Shown here: positions 25,056-37,650 of the stretch, piece after piece
How the letters are laid out: the number at the start of each line of letters is the position of its first letter
Numbering within the stretch: the first letter of the stretch is position 1
Notes under the pieces: generated by a model
What the model saw: only the letters and a program-made list of their open reading frames with translations
What the model was told of the DNA's origin: nothing
The model's database searches: none
NCBI GenBank assembly: GCA_013396915.1
Contig: VWZL01006772.1
Coordinates: 66,259 to 130,258, forward strand
Direction of reading: 5' to 3'
DNA: 64,000 nt
Origin: Stercorarius parasiticus
Lineage: Eukaryota > Chordata > Aves > Charadriiformes > Stercorariidae
Position numbers and translations under genes: made by a program

Positions 25056-28000
25056 CTCTGACCAGATGAACATCTCAATTACTAATTGTCACCGAGCAGC
25101 TAGACACACATGTATCCACAGCTGAAAATAGACTTCCCCCCCCCTCCCCCCTCCTTGAGTGGGAGGAGGCATAAGGAAAGGAGAGAGAGACGGAGAGGCA
25201 GCTCAATGTTTGCACTTATCACCAGGCAGGGATTCATTGCTGAAAGAACTCCCAATCTTAAAGTGCGTAGCTTGGTTTTTTAACAGTTAGTGAGGTTTTC
25301 CTCGAACTGAAAGAAAAACTCGTGGTTGTCTTCCAGCAAAAGCTGGTTTTGCGGTCCCTTACCCATGGTCTCCTGAGGTGATTCTTGTCAGAGGTAGCAG
25401 CAGCCTGTCCTTTCTATTCATCCAGCTCCTCTGGCATCTGTTCCGCTCCCCCACTGCTGGTATACAAGACTGCAGTAGCGCATGAGAAGGCAGGGTGTTT
25501 GCTTTCAAACAGGAAGAAAAAAGGACAGAGTCCATCTGGGGTACAAATTTAACCACAGGTTCCTTGTATGAGTAAGTGTGACTATGTACCATCCTAATTC
25601 TCCCTTGAAAATACGACACGGGCAGAGGCTGGTGAATACATTCGTGCTTGAAATGAATTTAAGCAACGCTGTGCTAAAGGGCAAAGAGTGCTTCGTCGCA
25701 GGGGGAGGTCAGACTCTACTGCTATCCCGAGATGTCGCAAGGAACGACTGAAAATAACTACCAGAAGTGGATTCCTCATTTGCTGTGTACCAATTAAGTG
25801 GGAGCCAGCATGGCCTAGGTCATGTATAGATGGCAGTGAATGTAAACGCAGCCTGGCTCTTGCATTTCCCCCTTCCAAACTAGATGAGGAGACAGGCAAC
25901 CCCCCCCGCCAGCTGTTCCTGTGCATATGCCTCGGTTCACTCTTCCTGCTGCAGATTGATGCTTCCAGTGAGCGCTGGTACGGGGATGGATGGCATCCAG
26001 AATGACTCATAACAAAGAGCATATGGCAGGACTAGATGTAGCGATCTAACATCTGTTGCGCTGCTTATTATTAAAATTTCTCACTTCTTTTGGAGCTAGT
26101 AACCAAAACCAATAAATATTGTCTTCACAGATACTACCTGAGGAAATCCCATATCCTCTTGGTTTTGTCACCACTGACTCTGTTCAGTACAAAAGATGAG
26201 AATTATTTTATTCTTTAGGCATTTAAAACCATCAAAAATTCTCTCACTCAGAGCTGTATGAACAAGCTATAATGAACAATAACTTGTCATTAAACTTACT
26301 CCTGTCCTAAAGGTTTAAATGACTCCTACTCCACACCCCAAGAGCCGAAGTTTTGCTGTTGTTGCACTAAGGTGGCAGGCATGAGTTAAAAATAAACGGG
26401 ATGAAAAAGCATCTTCCAAAAAAATAAATACATGTTCTACTCATTGTATAGTCTCCCTTACAGTATGGCAGAGGTCACTGCAACTGTACCTAACAAAAGA
26501 ACTGTATCTGAAAGAAGCAAGAAGCATTACATCTATTTAATTTTTAAGACTTTTTTGTTGCGCAGATCATTTTTCTTCGGAGAGAAGTGGGAATGCAAGT
26601 GCAGACGTGTAAAACTGGAAAATCAGCTGATGAAGCAGAATGTCCACTTTGCAAAAGATTCACTGAGTGAGGACATGAAATATAGTGGGCGGCCCCTTGC
26701 AAGCAGAGATTAAACCATGTATCAAAAATAACACATCGACCATCAAAAGGTATCCAGAGAACAGCATTGTGACTGGATGATCTAAGTTACTCCCTTTCAG
26801 CCGAGAGATGCAAATAGTTGCCAACAAAAATGTTAGGATTTGACAAGACTTGGCAAATTGCTGGGATATAAATTCATGTTTTGTGAGTTATACGGCCTTC
26901 CAGGAGATGTGACAAATCCTGAAAAAGGGTGGAAAAGCATGCACAGCCCACAGAAACTTACTCCCTTTTCATGGACCTGCCAAAAGAAAGGAAACGTGAA
27001 AAAAAAAGTGCACAAGAGACTTGCCAGTGCCAGACTTACCATTTCATTTAATAAGCACACTTCATAAAATGTTGAAAAAAATAAATGATTGTAATAAAGG
27101 GTACGCATATTACAAATAGGGGCTAGTTCAGAAAGCAAAAGCATTAAGTTTTTGCCCCAGGGACAGAGAAGCTATTGATATTGGGATCAAATGCCTTCAC
27201 CCAAAGAGTCATACCTAACACATAATAACAATCATAGTAATGGCTATCTCTAGCATGTATCATTTTTCGTCTTCACTATCTCTTACAACACTGATTATTT
27301 TTAATATTCCAAATGCTTCAGGTAATGGAAGAAGCCATTGACTGCCATTGTCCCGATTCCTTCCAAAGTGGACGAAAGCTGGAAGTGTGCAGGGCAGAGC
27401 TGGAGGAGGAGCAAAAAAATTACTCTCAGGCGTGTCAAATATTGTCCTTCAACTGATCAATCGTGGTTTGGGTGGGAAAGCAGGAAACAATCTTTTGCAG
27501 AGCGTGAGCATAAGCCAGGAGAGAAAGCAGCCCTTCACGGAGCCTGCATGTGATCTGAAGCTTTAAAACACAACCAAACCCATAGGAGCCCTCCCCAATT
27601 CCTTACGCAGGTCACACACTCGTGGCTCTAACAGGTTTTCACCCTGATGGTGGTGGGGTCAGTGATGAAGTGGGCCAGCGACTGGGGCTATCCAAACACG
27701 CTTCTAAAGAGCCGCCCAAGCAGAAGGGAAGAATGACGTTAATGTTGGATGGACCTGGGAGCAGCGAGACAGCACTAAGAAAGGGCCGAATGTGAGCAAA
27801 ACTTTTTGTGGCTGAGATCACTTATTAGGCTATGGAAAAGCCTCACAAGAATAGGGCACAACATAATTCACTTTGGAAATTTAAATCTGAAAGCATGTAA
27901 CCCAGAGCAATGCTGCCATGGCAAGATGTTATAGTGGATGTGGTATTGGTTTACTACCATTTCTAACAGCCTCCACCATGCTAAACAAAATTTCTTTGGG

Positions 28001-29026
28001 GCTAAACTGCAGAGGAATGTGTCTTAAATGATAAACGAAGGTAATGAAACCCTTCAAAACTGATCATGTGTAATATTTATTAGCACACATTCTGCATTTT
28101 AAAAGATCTTAAGTAAAATGGAACTAATTGCTCAAAAACTTTTCCTTCCTTTGCTTTTTTTAAACGTGTCTCGTTTAATTTCCTGAGATAAAGTGTGACA
28201 TCTAGAATGTAAAGTTGCTCATAACTAAGCGTTCTAACATAAAAAGTGATGGAATTTACTTTAAAGCATTGCCCTCTGTGTCTGCCTCATGGGATACACA
28301 TCTTGTTTTCCAGGCAGTAACAGAATGTGGCAATTGTGTAGTTATGATTGGATTAGTGGATTTTATTTTGTGAATGTCTATGCTAATTTTCCATTTTGAT
28401 ATGCATCTTCTGTCCACTCTGTGATGACTGAGACCTTTAATAATATTATCTGGAGCACAGTGACATCTGAATGGGTCCCCAAGCCCAAATTTAAATCGGT
28501 CACTTGGAGCACACAATCTTTCACACAGTTAAGCTTTCTTGCAACACAACCAAAACGTCCAGGACACCACTTCATCCAATGCCATCCATCCTCAGCCAGT
28601 TACATTTTTTGCTAACAGCTCTTGTTTCTTCTTCCTAGCCCAGGTGCACAGCTTAGCATCTCCCTTCCTCCTCAAGCTGCCTTTCCAAAGCTTTTCTTCA
28701 CATTTCAAGACGACACATGAGAATGACATCGACCAAAATACCCACATACAAACATCCTCAGATCTGTTCAGCCTCTTCTCACTTCACCACTGCAGAACTG
28801 GGTCCAAATAAAGACAAAACAGTCTATGAAACAAGTTTTCAAAATCCTTAAAAAACATATCAGATTGTCTTCAGTTTGCCAGGACTGTATTTCCTATCCC
28901 AAATGTGTTAATTTCCCCACTTGCACTCTAAAAACGAAATACACACTCAGCTCTCAGTTCAGTATGCCCAGTTGTATTGAACAGTTGCCCTCCCATGTCC
29001 TCCTCTCTTTTCCGCCCAAGTGGAAT

Positions 29027-29100
29027 ACATATTTTTATGTAAATATATAAAAGAATATATGTATATGTGTGTATAGTAAATATACACTTATATATAAACA
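29027..29100. repeat. AT-rich degenerate (TA)n/(TG)n microsatellite
   Basis: The stretch is composed almost wholly of tata, atgtat and gtgtgt words, followed by a short gagacagagaga purine run. Confidence 0.85.
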
Positions 29101-31207
29101 CAGAGACAGAGAGAAAAAAATCTTGAAAATTACCTAATTACTTACATAATCCACAAGAGTGGATTTAGTGGCATGGATTTAGAATTGTCATTTGAGAATC
29201 TTTCTCTTATTTTATTATTAGCACAAATTGGCTTGCTGTAGTTTTACAGAACTCTTTTGAGTTGCTCAAAATGTAACTCTTTTCTTCTAGAAAATAAACA
29301 GAAAAATGTAGTCACCCCACTTGCTACCCTAACATTGTCATTTATACCTAACTGCAGTGCATTTTCTGAATAAGATTTAATTTTCCTCAAAGAATGTGCT
29401 CTTGCATGCCCAAATATGCATCATTGTTCACTTATACAGTCCAACAGACACAGTTCACAAGAGTAATTGACCCAAGTATGAGCTCTGGAGTAATTGTCTT
29501 CTGGCATTAATTTGTTTTTCAGTCGATAATCAATAAGACACAAATTGTGACGGATGTCATCACAGTTTGAAAATTTCACCCCTTCAACTGATATGTCAAG
29601 TCTCTGAGAGAGTCTTGCTTCATGCCTGCTGACAGTCGTCTCATCATCAGTGAATTTCCATATCCTTCTTTTGACGTGCTTGACTCACAGAACAAATTAT
29701 AGAATTTACCGAGGTAATGAAAATGTGGTATGTGATCAGTTCTACTATATGAAGACTTAGCAATTTAAAACTAGCACTTAGGCTTATTATGGTTACTTCT
29801 GTTTTTTACTGTTCTCTCTCAAGGGTTTTAAATAATGTCTGCATGGACTGCAGAAGGATCTGACTTCTCTCTCTCCAAAATCATATCCTGTCTTAGAGCT
29901 GCCAGGAAACCTCCGAGGGGAAAAAACTGAAGTACACATTTTTAATCTTAGCCCAGTACAAGTCAGTACACAGCCGTACAGTTGTTATACTGTTCTCCAA
30001 ATTGCAATTTTCTCATTATTTGCAGAGTAAAAATAAAATGATTTGATGAAGTTTTTCTCAGAATCTTAGCTGAGACGAACGTGTGCCATTAACCTTTCAA
30101 AGTATAGTCCTTTTTTATTGTTGAGAAAGGCTCAAACTATAGAACATATTGTAAATCCCAGAATTGTCTGTATTGCCAACTGAGACAATTTAGTTCCCAA
30201 GCAGTAGTCCGAGTCAATAAGGACAATCTGATCATTTTGATTCAAACCTGCACTCCAATATTAGACGTTTCGATGAGCCTCCCTTATCAAGACCACATCA
30301 AACATTGTTTTAATATTAGAATTGGCCTTTTCCTGAAAGCAGAAAGACACTTTTATTGTTATACGCTGTAAAACTGCTAAGTATAAAGCAGCAGGAGAAA
30401 TACCCTGTTATTGTATGGAAGAGGCTTTACCAATACGTACATGAAGTACAGGCTGGAAATTGTCAGTCATGGATTTTAGACAGATAATGGGCTGCTGATA
30501 GGGACTGAACTGCTGCTGGGAGCACTTCAAAGGAAATTTATCATTTGATATTATGAATAAGGAGCGGTTTGAAAAAGACTCCTAGATGATCCACCTCAGC
30601 CCTGGATTCCATCGCCCTCTTTGTTTTTTATTCCACCTGTGGTGATGAAGAGGAAAGGAAGAAACAAGAGAACAGGAGGAAAAAGATGTCTCTTGACATG
30701 TCATGTAAACTTTTTATTCTGAATTACAAAAAATACTTAAAATCATTCTTGGTTTTCTTCCCTCTATACAGCTCAAGAGTGAAATCTGGTGAACCCAACA
30801 AGTCATCTGCACAAGCTTTCTTTAACTTTTCCCATGATGAATGTAACCTTTCAGGCTCTTGTTCTCAACTGTACCACTTGGCCTTTCTAAATAAATAGGG
30901 TATCACATGTTTCTGGTTATGGCACAGCTAGCCAAAACTAAGTGATATTAGGCTAGTCCTCATTGGCAGCACTCACCTTTCAACTTCAAATAGTGTTAGA
31001 GAAGACCATACTGCTCAAACTGCAAAAGAAATAGTTCTGAGAGAAAGACCTATTTTATGGAGGGCATATTTTCCAAAGTTCTAGTTCAACTGATCCAAAG
31101 TAAAGCTACTCTGCTGCACCATCTAGTGACAATGAGAACTGCACTTCAGACAGTTGATCTAATTAAAATATTACCCTTTCCTCCAGCCTTATCTCTCATT
31201 AGTTACA

Positions 31208-31287
31208 AAGAGTGAAATCCCAGTGCCTTTGAAGCCACAAGGGAGCTCCTGTTTTCTTCAATGGGCTGAGGATGTCATTAGTGCTCC
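31208..31287. mobile_element. Possible short palindromic repeat relic
   Basis: The stretch begins gagtgaaatcccagtgcc, has ttcttcaatgggctgagga in the right half and ends gatgtcat. This fits an imperfect palindrome built around a 'ccattgaagtcaatgg'-type core that I associate with short interspersed palindromic repeats of reptiles and birds. It is too short and diverged for a firm call. Confidence 0.38.
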
Positions 31288-33739
31288 CAAAACACTTCCA
31301 GTAATGCTGGAGGAAGAAAAAATTCTCCTAATTCCAGTAATTCTTACGTGCTGTCTTTCTGGCTGTAGTATGACCATTCTGTGCAGAAATGAGGTTGAAG
31401 CACAAAGTCCTGATGGAAATGACAACCTTGTAAAATTCTGGTTACTTGGACGCTAGGTTTTGTTTTGGGAGACTCCAAGGCTCATTAACTACAGTTCATT
31501 CTACCCTGGCCATTATATTAGAAGCGATACAAGTTTTAAACTAGGAAGCCTGTTTCTTTTGTTGGACTCTCTTTACCATCAAACTGAGACATGCAAGGTT
31601 CTCTTGCTTGGATGGAGGTTTGCATATTTGTAACTTTGAGACTGCAGCTTTCTCAGAACGCATAGTGCCCCTAGTTAGAGATAATAGCTTTTTTAGTACT
31701 TAATATTTGGCTTAGTTCAATGGAAAGTCCTTGAATTTCTATGGTTTTTGTCTCTGAAAGTTATTCCACAGGCGGTTGGATTCTCTAACTTTCTCTGGCC
31801 ATCACATCAGGACAGCTTGGATGATGACAGGGCCATTGGGTAAACAGCTAGCTCTGTACAGTTTATATAGCCAATGTAATAACATCAAACTAATATATTT
31901 CAGTACTAATTTTTCTCAGCTTATTGATTACAGTAAGCTTGCCACTAATATATAATTTCTTTAGTAACTGTGTCTACAAATTTTTCCAAGCATGTAAAAC
32001 ACGGTATTTGATAAATGATGGTTTCATGGTTTGCCTGGCACTAGAAGTGACATATGCTGGGGAGTGGCTAGGTGGCACTGGTGCATACTTCTGTGTTACC
32101 ACATAGATGCGACTGTTTATAACGCGATACTTGTTGGTTGAATTTCCTGGGCTGTAATTGTTCAGCTGGAGCTTGATGGTGCTATTGCTCTGTACTAATT
32201 ATAGCACCGTATTGTTAAGGAAGAAAGACACTCGGACTTAATTCTCCTTTAGCTTTTCACCCTGGGTTGGCTGGTTTGTGAGCTGGATGTTCGCTACAGG
32301 AGGAAAGAAATCAGCTACTCAAATATTACAAGCTCACTGCTTAGGTGCTGATGGTTTGTATAGATTTTATACATTTCTGAATAACCAACATACTCTGCAA
32401 GTTTTGTCTCTGTATCATTTTTCCACACCTGAAGTAAACCTGAGAGTAGGCAGAATAACACCATTGGCTCTGTGCTGCTGTATGCATAGCAGAAGGCAAT
32501 AGTGACTGCCTGAAAGTTTTCCCCTTTTTTTTCTAGGAATAGCAGTGAATTTTATCACAGTGATATCTAAAAAATATTCATTCTCTCTACAGCCCAAACC
32601 TCTCCCATACTAGAAAGGAACAGATTTCCCCAATTCAGAGACAGTGAATCTATTAGCTAAAGCTTTACTGTGCCACTGTAGGAGCTTGTAATGGTGTCTT
32701 AAGGGACTGATTAGAAGAGTTGACACTAATTTCATGTATCTATGGTGGCCAGGGAGAAGATGAGAGTGTATATAACATCTGTATGCAATGGTACTACCCA
32801 TGCTGGGTGTCTCTCACTTATTCCTCTGTGACTTCTGTGACCCAGAGAAAGGGATTGCCTTTGTATGCATTAGTACAGCATTTGCTAAACTTTGTCCTGA
32901 CTAGTGCCTCCGGGAATTAGAGGAATATACATGAGTATATAATAACAATAAGTCATCATTCAAATTCAGCATGTGGAGAAAATAGTTATAGCATAGCCTA
33001 CATGAGCGATTACTGCTGAATGCAGATCTAACTGCATGGAAAACTACATTCAAGAGGAATCCTTAGACAGGCCTGCAAAAGAATTCACTTTCTACTCCCC
33101 AAAATAGCATTTGCACGGTTCCCATACACCAGAACTAAACTGAATTTTAAGGAGGTTGGAATTACAATTCTGTGGGATATACCCCAAAATGAATGGAGTG
33201 ATTTTGCATCAAGAATATGCCTGAGTGGGAGATGGAGGAGGAAATAAGTTCAGCTGCCAGCTTCCTGCTGCTGAAGGGAAGCACAGCTGCTTGGTCTATT
33301 GAGCCACAATATTCGGGTAACAGCAGTTTGGAAACAAGACATTTGATGTTCTAGCTATTGCGTATTCATGTCTTGGTGGCTACCGTCCATGTGGTGCCCC
33401 AAAGCCGCCTCTCACTCCCTGACTTTGAGGCCGTTGCTGAGCAGTGCTCTGAGGACCCTTAGGAAGTGATGTGCCCACTGTGACACATGACATGGGAGTG
33501 CAGGAAATTTCCCAAAGAAAGTAACTTGACAACAGCATAATGTGATCTCAAAATGAGGAGAGAAAATGCTAGTAAAATGGCAGCAAAGTAATTATTTGCA
33601 TATTTTAGTATGTGCATTTGGGTACAGCTTTATATGGTGCACCTACATGGCTATACTCCTCCATGCCCCCAGGTTCTGTATTTTGAACATAGTAAAATGC
33701 TTTCCTATAGTTTTGCCAAAGACAGGCTTCCTTCACGAA

Positions 33740-34015
33740 GCTGTTTTAAGGGTCTGACTAGCTATATTGTTTCTGTCTTCACATTCCTCTCTGGGTTTCT
33801 CCAGCTGTAATCATTTTCAAGACTGTTTACAATCTCACCCCATACCTCCTTCATTCAATATGTAGAGGTCAATTATTGCCTCCAGCCCACGATGCCAATC
33901 TTCTGTTCTTTAGACTTTGAATAAGCATCTCTGTTTTTTCCCAAGCTGTCCCTACAACTTGGAGGACCCCATCCATAAGTTTCTGCAGAGGTGCTTCTGC
34001 AAAGCTACCTCTTTG
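33740..34015. repeat. Possible old unclassified interspersed repeat
   Basis: The words gaataagcatctctgttttt, tcccaagctgtccctacaac and ctgcaaagctacctctttgt follow the order of an old interspersed repeat I remember from reptile and bird sequence, perhaps the C-terminal part of a non-LTR element. I cannot name the family or define the ends. Confidence 0.33.
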
Positions 34016-34436
34016 TGTGAATGAGAGAATTCATACAGGTAATAAAACATATGAGATAAACACCTCCAAAAAATCATGATTTATGAAAGAGATCAAGGAG
34101 GAAATTAACTTAAATGATCCTGTATGTAACTGTACTGTAACAGAGCTGAAATCTAATCAACGAAGTCATTATTTGGCACACTACCGATATGATCCTGCCA
34201 GTCCATATACTGCATTATTATGAAATAATGACATGATGGTAGGCTGAAGAAACTAGCTGGTATCTACTTTTTTAAAAAAGTGTAAATCTAGTCTACTTCT
34301 GGTGACTTATACAGAGAAAGCATGGGTGATGTTGCACCTCACAGGGGTCTCCTGGATGTGACAAAAACCTAGGGCTTAACTCTTTAATTAACTTTGTTGT
34401 TGAATTAACATCAGTGCGTCAGGCTGACTCACCAGG

Positions 34437-35350
34437 TTGTGTGAATGGAGGAAAGTAGAAAAAATGCAGTCTCTCTCTCTGCAACATGACAAACTATTTC
34501 CTTCAATCGGAAGGGATCAAGAGTTACCAAAGAATGAATCTCTAAAAAGAATAGTTATCTTCAAACTGTTACTATGCAAATACAAAGGTGGAGGACGCAC
34601 TACTTGTATACATGTGGATTTTCAAGAGCTTAAATATGAAAATATAACACTATTACATCCAGAGAAAAAGCATTCAAAACATGACTGTTCACAAAAACAG
34701 ATCCTTCAGATCCTGTATAAAAATCTCGAGAGTGTTAAATTCCTCACAATCAATGGGAACACATTTTTCACGTTATGGACTTGCATTTTGTGATAGAAGA
34801 TGATGTCATAAATCTGGAAAGCCAGTCCAAGATTCATTGATAATTGTAACACATTATAATACCCACGGGAGAGACACCAACCCAGTATAAAGATTACTTA
34901 AGATGTCTGCTGTGGTACATGGATATGCCTGATATGAAACTAAATTTTGCCAAGGCCTATACTAGATGGACAAAATTTTCTTTTGGGGGGCCTGTGATCT
35001 TAAAGGGAGGCATAAACCCAGTGCAGAGCACACCACAGCACTTGCTCAGGCATGCAGATCCGCAGATGTGATTGCTTTATATTCTTTACTGGGACTTACC
35101 TCAAGAAGTGCCAAATTTGTTCTAAACTATGCAACAGTTGTGGAACCCCTGCAGGCATTATTACATGATAACTTTAGTTTTCTTGGACAACTGTTTCCAA
35201 GCCTTGTTTTCAACCAGTTCAAGAGCTGGACTGTTAGAAATTAGCACTTCCTTTGCACAATCCCCTTTGTAACTGTAGATGCTTCACACTGTGGCTTAGC
35301 TGCAGTGCTCAGATGCATGAAATGAAGTCTGAAAGAACAATCACATTAGT
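34437..35350 (+). mobile_element. Ty3/gypsy-type LTR retrotransposon relic (RT-RNase H part of pol)
   Basis: Fragments of a gypsy-type pol appear in the right order across at least two frame changes. Near 34584-34625 is a K-x-K-G-G-G-R-x-x-C-x-x-V-D-F pattern, as at the start of gypsy reverse transcriptases. At 34761-34787 is an F-F-T-L / D-L signature that needs a frameshift; GAC 34778-34780 is the candidate motif A Asp. A large part of the palm is missing or scrambled. Near 34938 comes K-L-N-F-x-K. At 35089-35163 a clear connection segment follows: L-G-L-T-S, K-F-x-x-N-Y-A-T-V-x-E-P-L and A-L-L, which matches the conserved L-G-L...F-I-P-N-[FY]-A...P-L block of Ty3/gypsy. At 35269-35310 is an RNase H start, V-D-A-S-x-x-G-L-A-A-V-L, with Asp at 35278-35280. 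No LTRs, gag, protease or convincing integrase were found. The copy is old and non-functional. Confidence 0.7.
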
Positions 35351-37387
35351 ATTAAGAACAATAAAATCAAAGCTTTGTCATTAAAAAGAAATCTTTTGCT
35401 TCTGTCTATGCCTCTGCAGAAGTATTGTATTTCAAAATCTATTGTCTTTTAATGGCAATGTCGACAAATCTCAATGTGCAGCACCTTAAAATACTGCTAT
35501 AGACCTCTTGTGCTTTCCTCCTAATTGATAATTCATAGGGAGATTATATTGAAACAATTGGTTGTATGAAAACTCTAAACTGGGTATGCAAAGAAATTTA
35601 AAGTATCTGTTGAGATGTACTCTATGTTGCCAAGAATATACTCCTTCCTAATGGTGTCTGGGTGTGTTGGGTTCTTTTGTTTTATATCCTAACCAACACA
35701 TATGTTCTGTGTCATTTTGGACTAAAGTAAACCTGACGCTTGAAAGCTGCTATACTTCTACGACCAAGATGGGTATGCCCTTCTTGAGTTGTAGAAAAAG
35801 AGACCAAGTTGTCCTTCATCACAGGCACAGGAACCAGTCTGTCTGGAAACAGTTTCCTCTGCGGAGAATCCCTAATTCCCTTCACATTCCCTTGCCCACA
35901 TAGAGGTATGTCTTCTGGCCTTCACTGCCCCTCCTCTCCCCTGGAGCAACCCTTCAGACCTGCTGATGTCCTTGTCCTTCACACCTCACATAGCCTGCGC
36001 AATTTACTGTTGGGCAAAGCTATGTGCTGAGTTACTGCATGATTTCTTCTGCCAGCTCCAGGGGAGGACGTCCATCCCCTTTGGTGTCAGCAAACACTTC
36101 AAAGAGGTGTTCTCTGGGGTTCCTGCTCAGTCCATGTGCTCCTCCTCAGTTCCTGCTCCTCCTTCATCCTTGCTCCTGGTGCAACACACATGCTGTGGTC
36201 ACTGAGGGCATTCTCATGTTGTTGGACAACTGTCCCACATCCCCACTGGAGTCTGCAGTCTGATTGCAAAACTGTTTCTACAACCCTCTAAATGTCCCCT
36301 CTTCCAGTTTGTTCCACCTTAGAATATTGCTACATTTAATCAGCATTTCATCCTTCCTCTACCTGTGCATCAATCCATCCTTCAGCAGCTAGATATTAAT
36401 TTTGAATTACCTTAGAATTCATCAGTTAGCTGAGTTGCAGCAGTAAAGGGTGATGTCTTAGGTTACTTCAATGCCTATTTTGTGTAGCCCTGTATTTAAG
36501 TTGCACAGGCCGGTGGACTCTCCTTTTCACCTCTGCTAGAAACTTTAGAGTGAAAGAGGTTTCTGAGTGTGATTCTGCCTAGTGCCTTATCCAAAGAACC
36601 CAGCTGCCATAAAATGTCCTCCATGCCACTTCCCAATCCCACAGTACAGATGCCATGCTGGAGACACAGGAATTAAAAAGTAGCCAACTAAACTGAACCT
36701 ATTTAAATATAACCACCCTTTAAATAGAAAAGATGCGGTAAGTTCCCATACTGTATGTTGTCCTGGCTTTAGGGCTTGGCTAATGGATTCTGACATAAAA
36801 TGCAACTCTCAACTAAAAAAATTCTGTTTATTTAGCATGGATGGAGCAGGCCTCATGAGAATAATTATTACAAGCTATAACATCACCGGTATTGGTTGAT
36901 CCTTGTCATTTCATCATGCGCCTCTCACCGTATGACATTTTGTTGGCGCTGTCCCATCTCGTAGCAATTCATCCCCCGAGGTACAATTTCCTGCTGGATG
37001 GGAGAAGTGTGCGCTGGGACAGTATTTCATTCTCCATTACTTTGTTCAAAAGAGGAACATTTTAGTTCATTTTAGCTGTCTTACTCCAAGCACTGCACAC
37101 AGCAAAAGGACTGAATTACTGAGCAGCGATTTGTCCCAAAGAAAGTAGCACACGCTGAAGGAAATAATAGTGTGATCCTCTTTAACACTCTGATCCCAGA
37201 TACCTGCTGACTTAAAGTACATGCTATTAAAGACTGTCTGGTGGTTAATTTGTTCTGGGTTACTTCTAGGACATTTTCCTCAGGGAGAGAAAATAACTGT
37301 GCCCGTGTCACATTATAACAACCTAAAAATAAAAAAAAAAGAAAACCAAAACCCATATCCCTGGGTAGTTTGGGCTTTGGGGCATTA

Positions 37388-37404
37388 TTTTTTTTTTTTT
37401 TTTT
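37388..37404. repeat. T17 homopolymer
   Basis: A run of 17 T. No retroposed sequence with its target-site duplication was recognised beside it. Confidence 0.9.
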
Positions 37405-37603
37405 AAAGCTGGTATCCTCCATGCCTGCCTAAGGTGTTACAGCTTCTTCTTGCTTTTTGCTAAGCCTTTTCCCTGACAAAAGGGCGCTGTGATTCTGGCT
37501 GCGAAGTGCAGCTGTTGGGAAGTCAACCCTCTAGTGGCCAGACCCTGCACAGACCTTCCAGCAAGTTATACAAAAGCAAATCTCTGCAGGGTTGGGGTTT
37601 TGG

Positions 37604-37650
37604 TTTTTTTTTTTTTTTTTGTTTTGTTTGTCTGGCAATAAAAAAAAAAA
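37604..37650. repeat. T17 run followed by A11 run
   Basis: Seventeen T, a short gttttgtttg spacer region and eleven A lie within 47 bases, so a hairpin or slippage-prone site is possible. It is about 200 bases from the other T17 tract. Confidence 0.88.

Larger units (their letters stand above)
25160..33735. other. Non-coding DNA, no gene seen
   Basis: No exon, RNA gene or well-preserved mobile element was recognised. Frames of 142 and 105 codons at 25594-26022 overlap on opposite strands and have no recognisable domain. An AT microsatellite and one possible palindromic repeat are listed separately. Confidence 0.58.

Noticed and set aside
25594..26022. 142-codon minus-strand frame
   Set aside because: No domain is seen, and an overlapping opposite-strand frame is also open.
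34798..34815. Asp-Asp dipeptide after the gypsy motif A candidate, as a possible RT catalytic motif C
   Set aside because: It is too close to motif A and its flanks do not fit. More likely coincidental within a deleted or scrambled palm.
37388..37650. Two T17 tracts as poly(A) tails of minus-strand retrocopies
   Set aside because: No gene-like sequence or flanking target-site duplication accompanies them.
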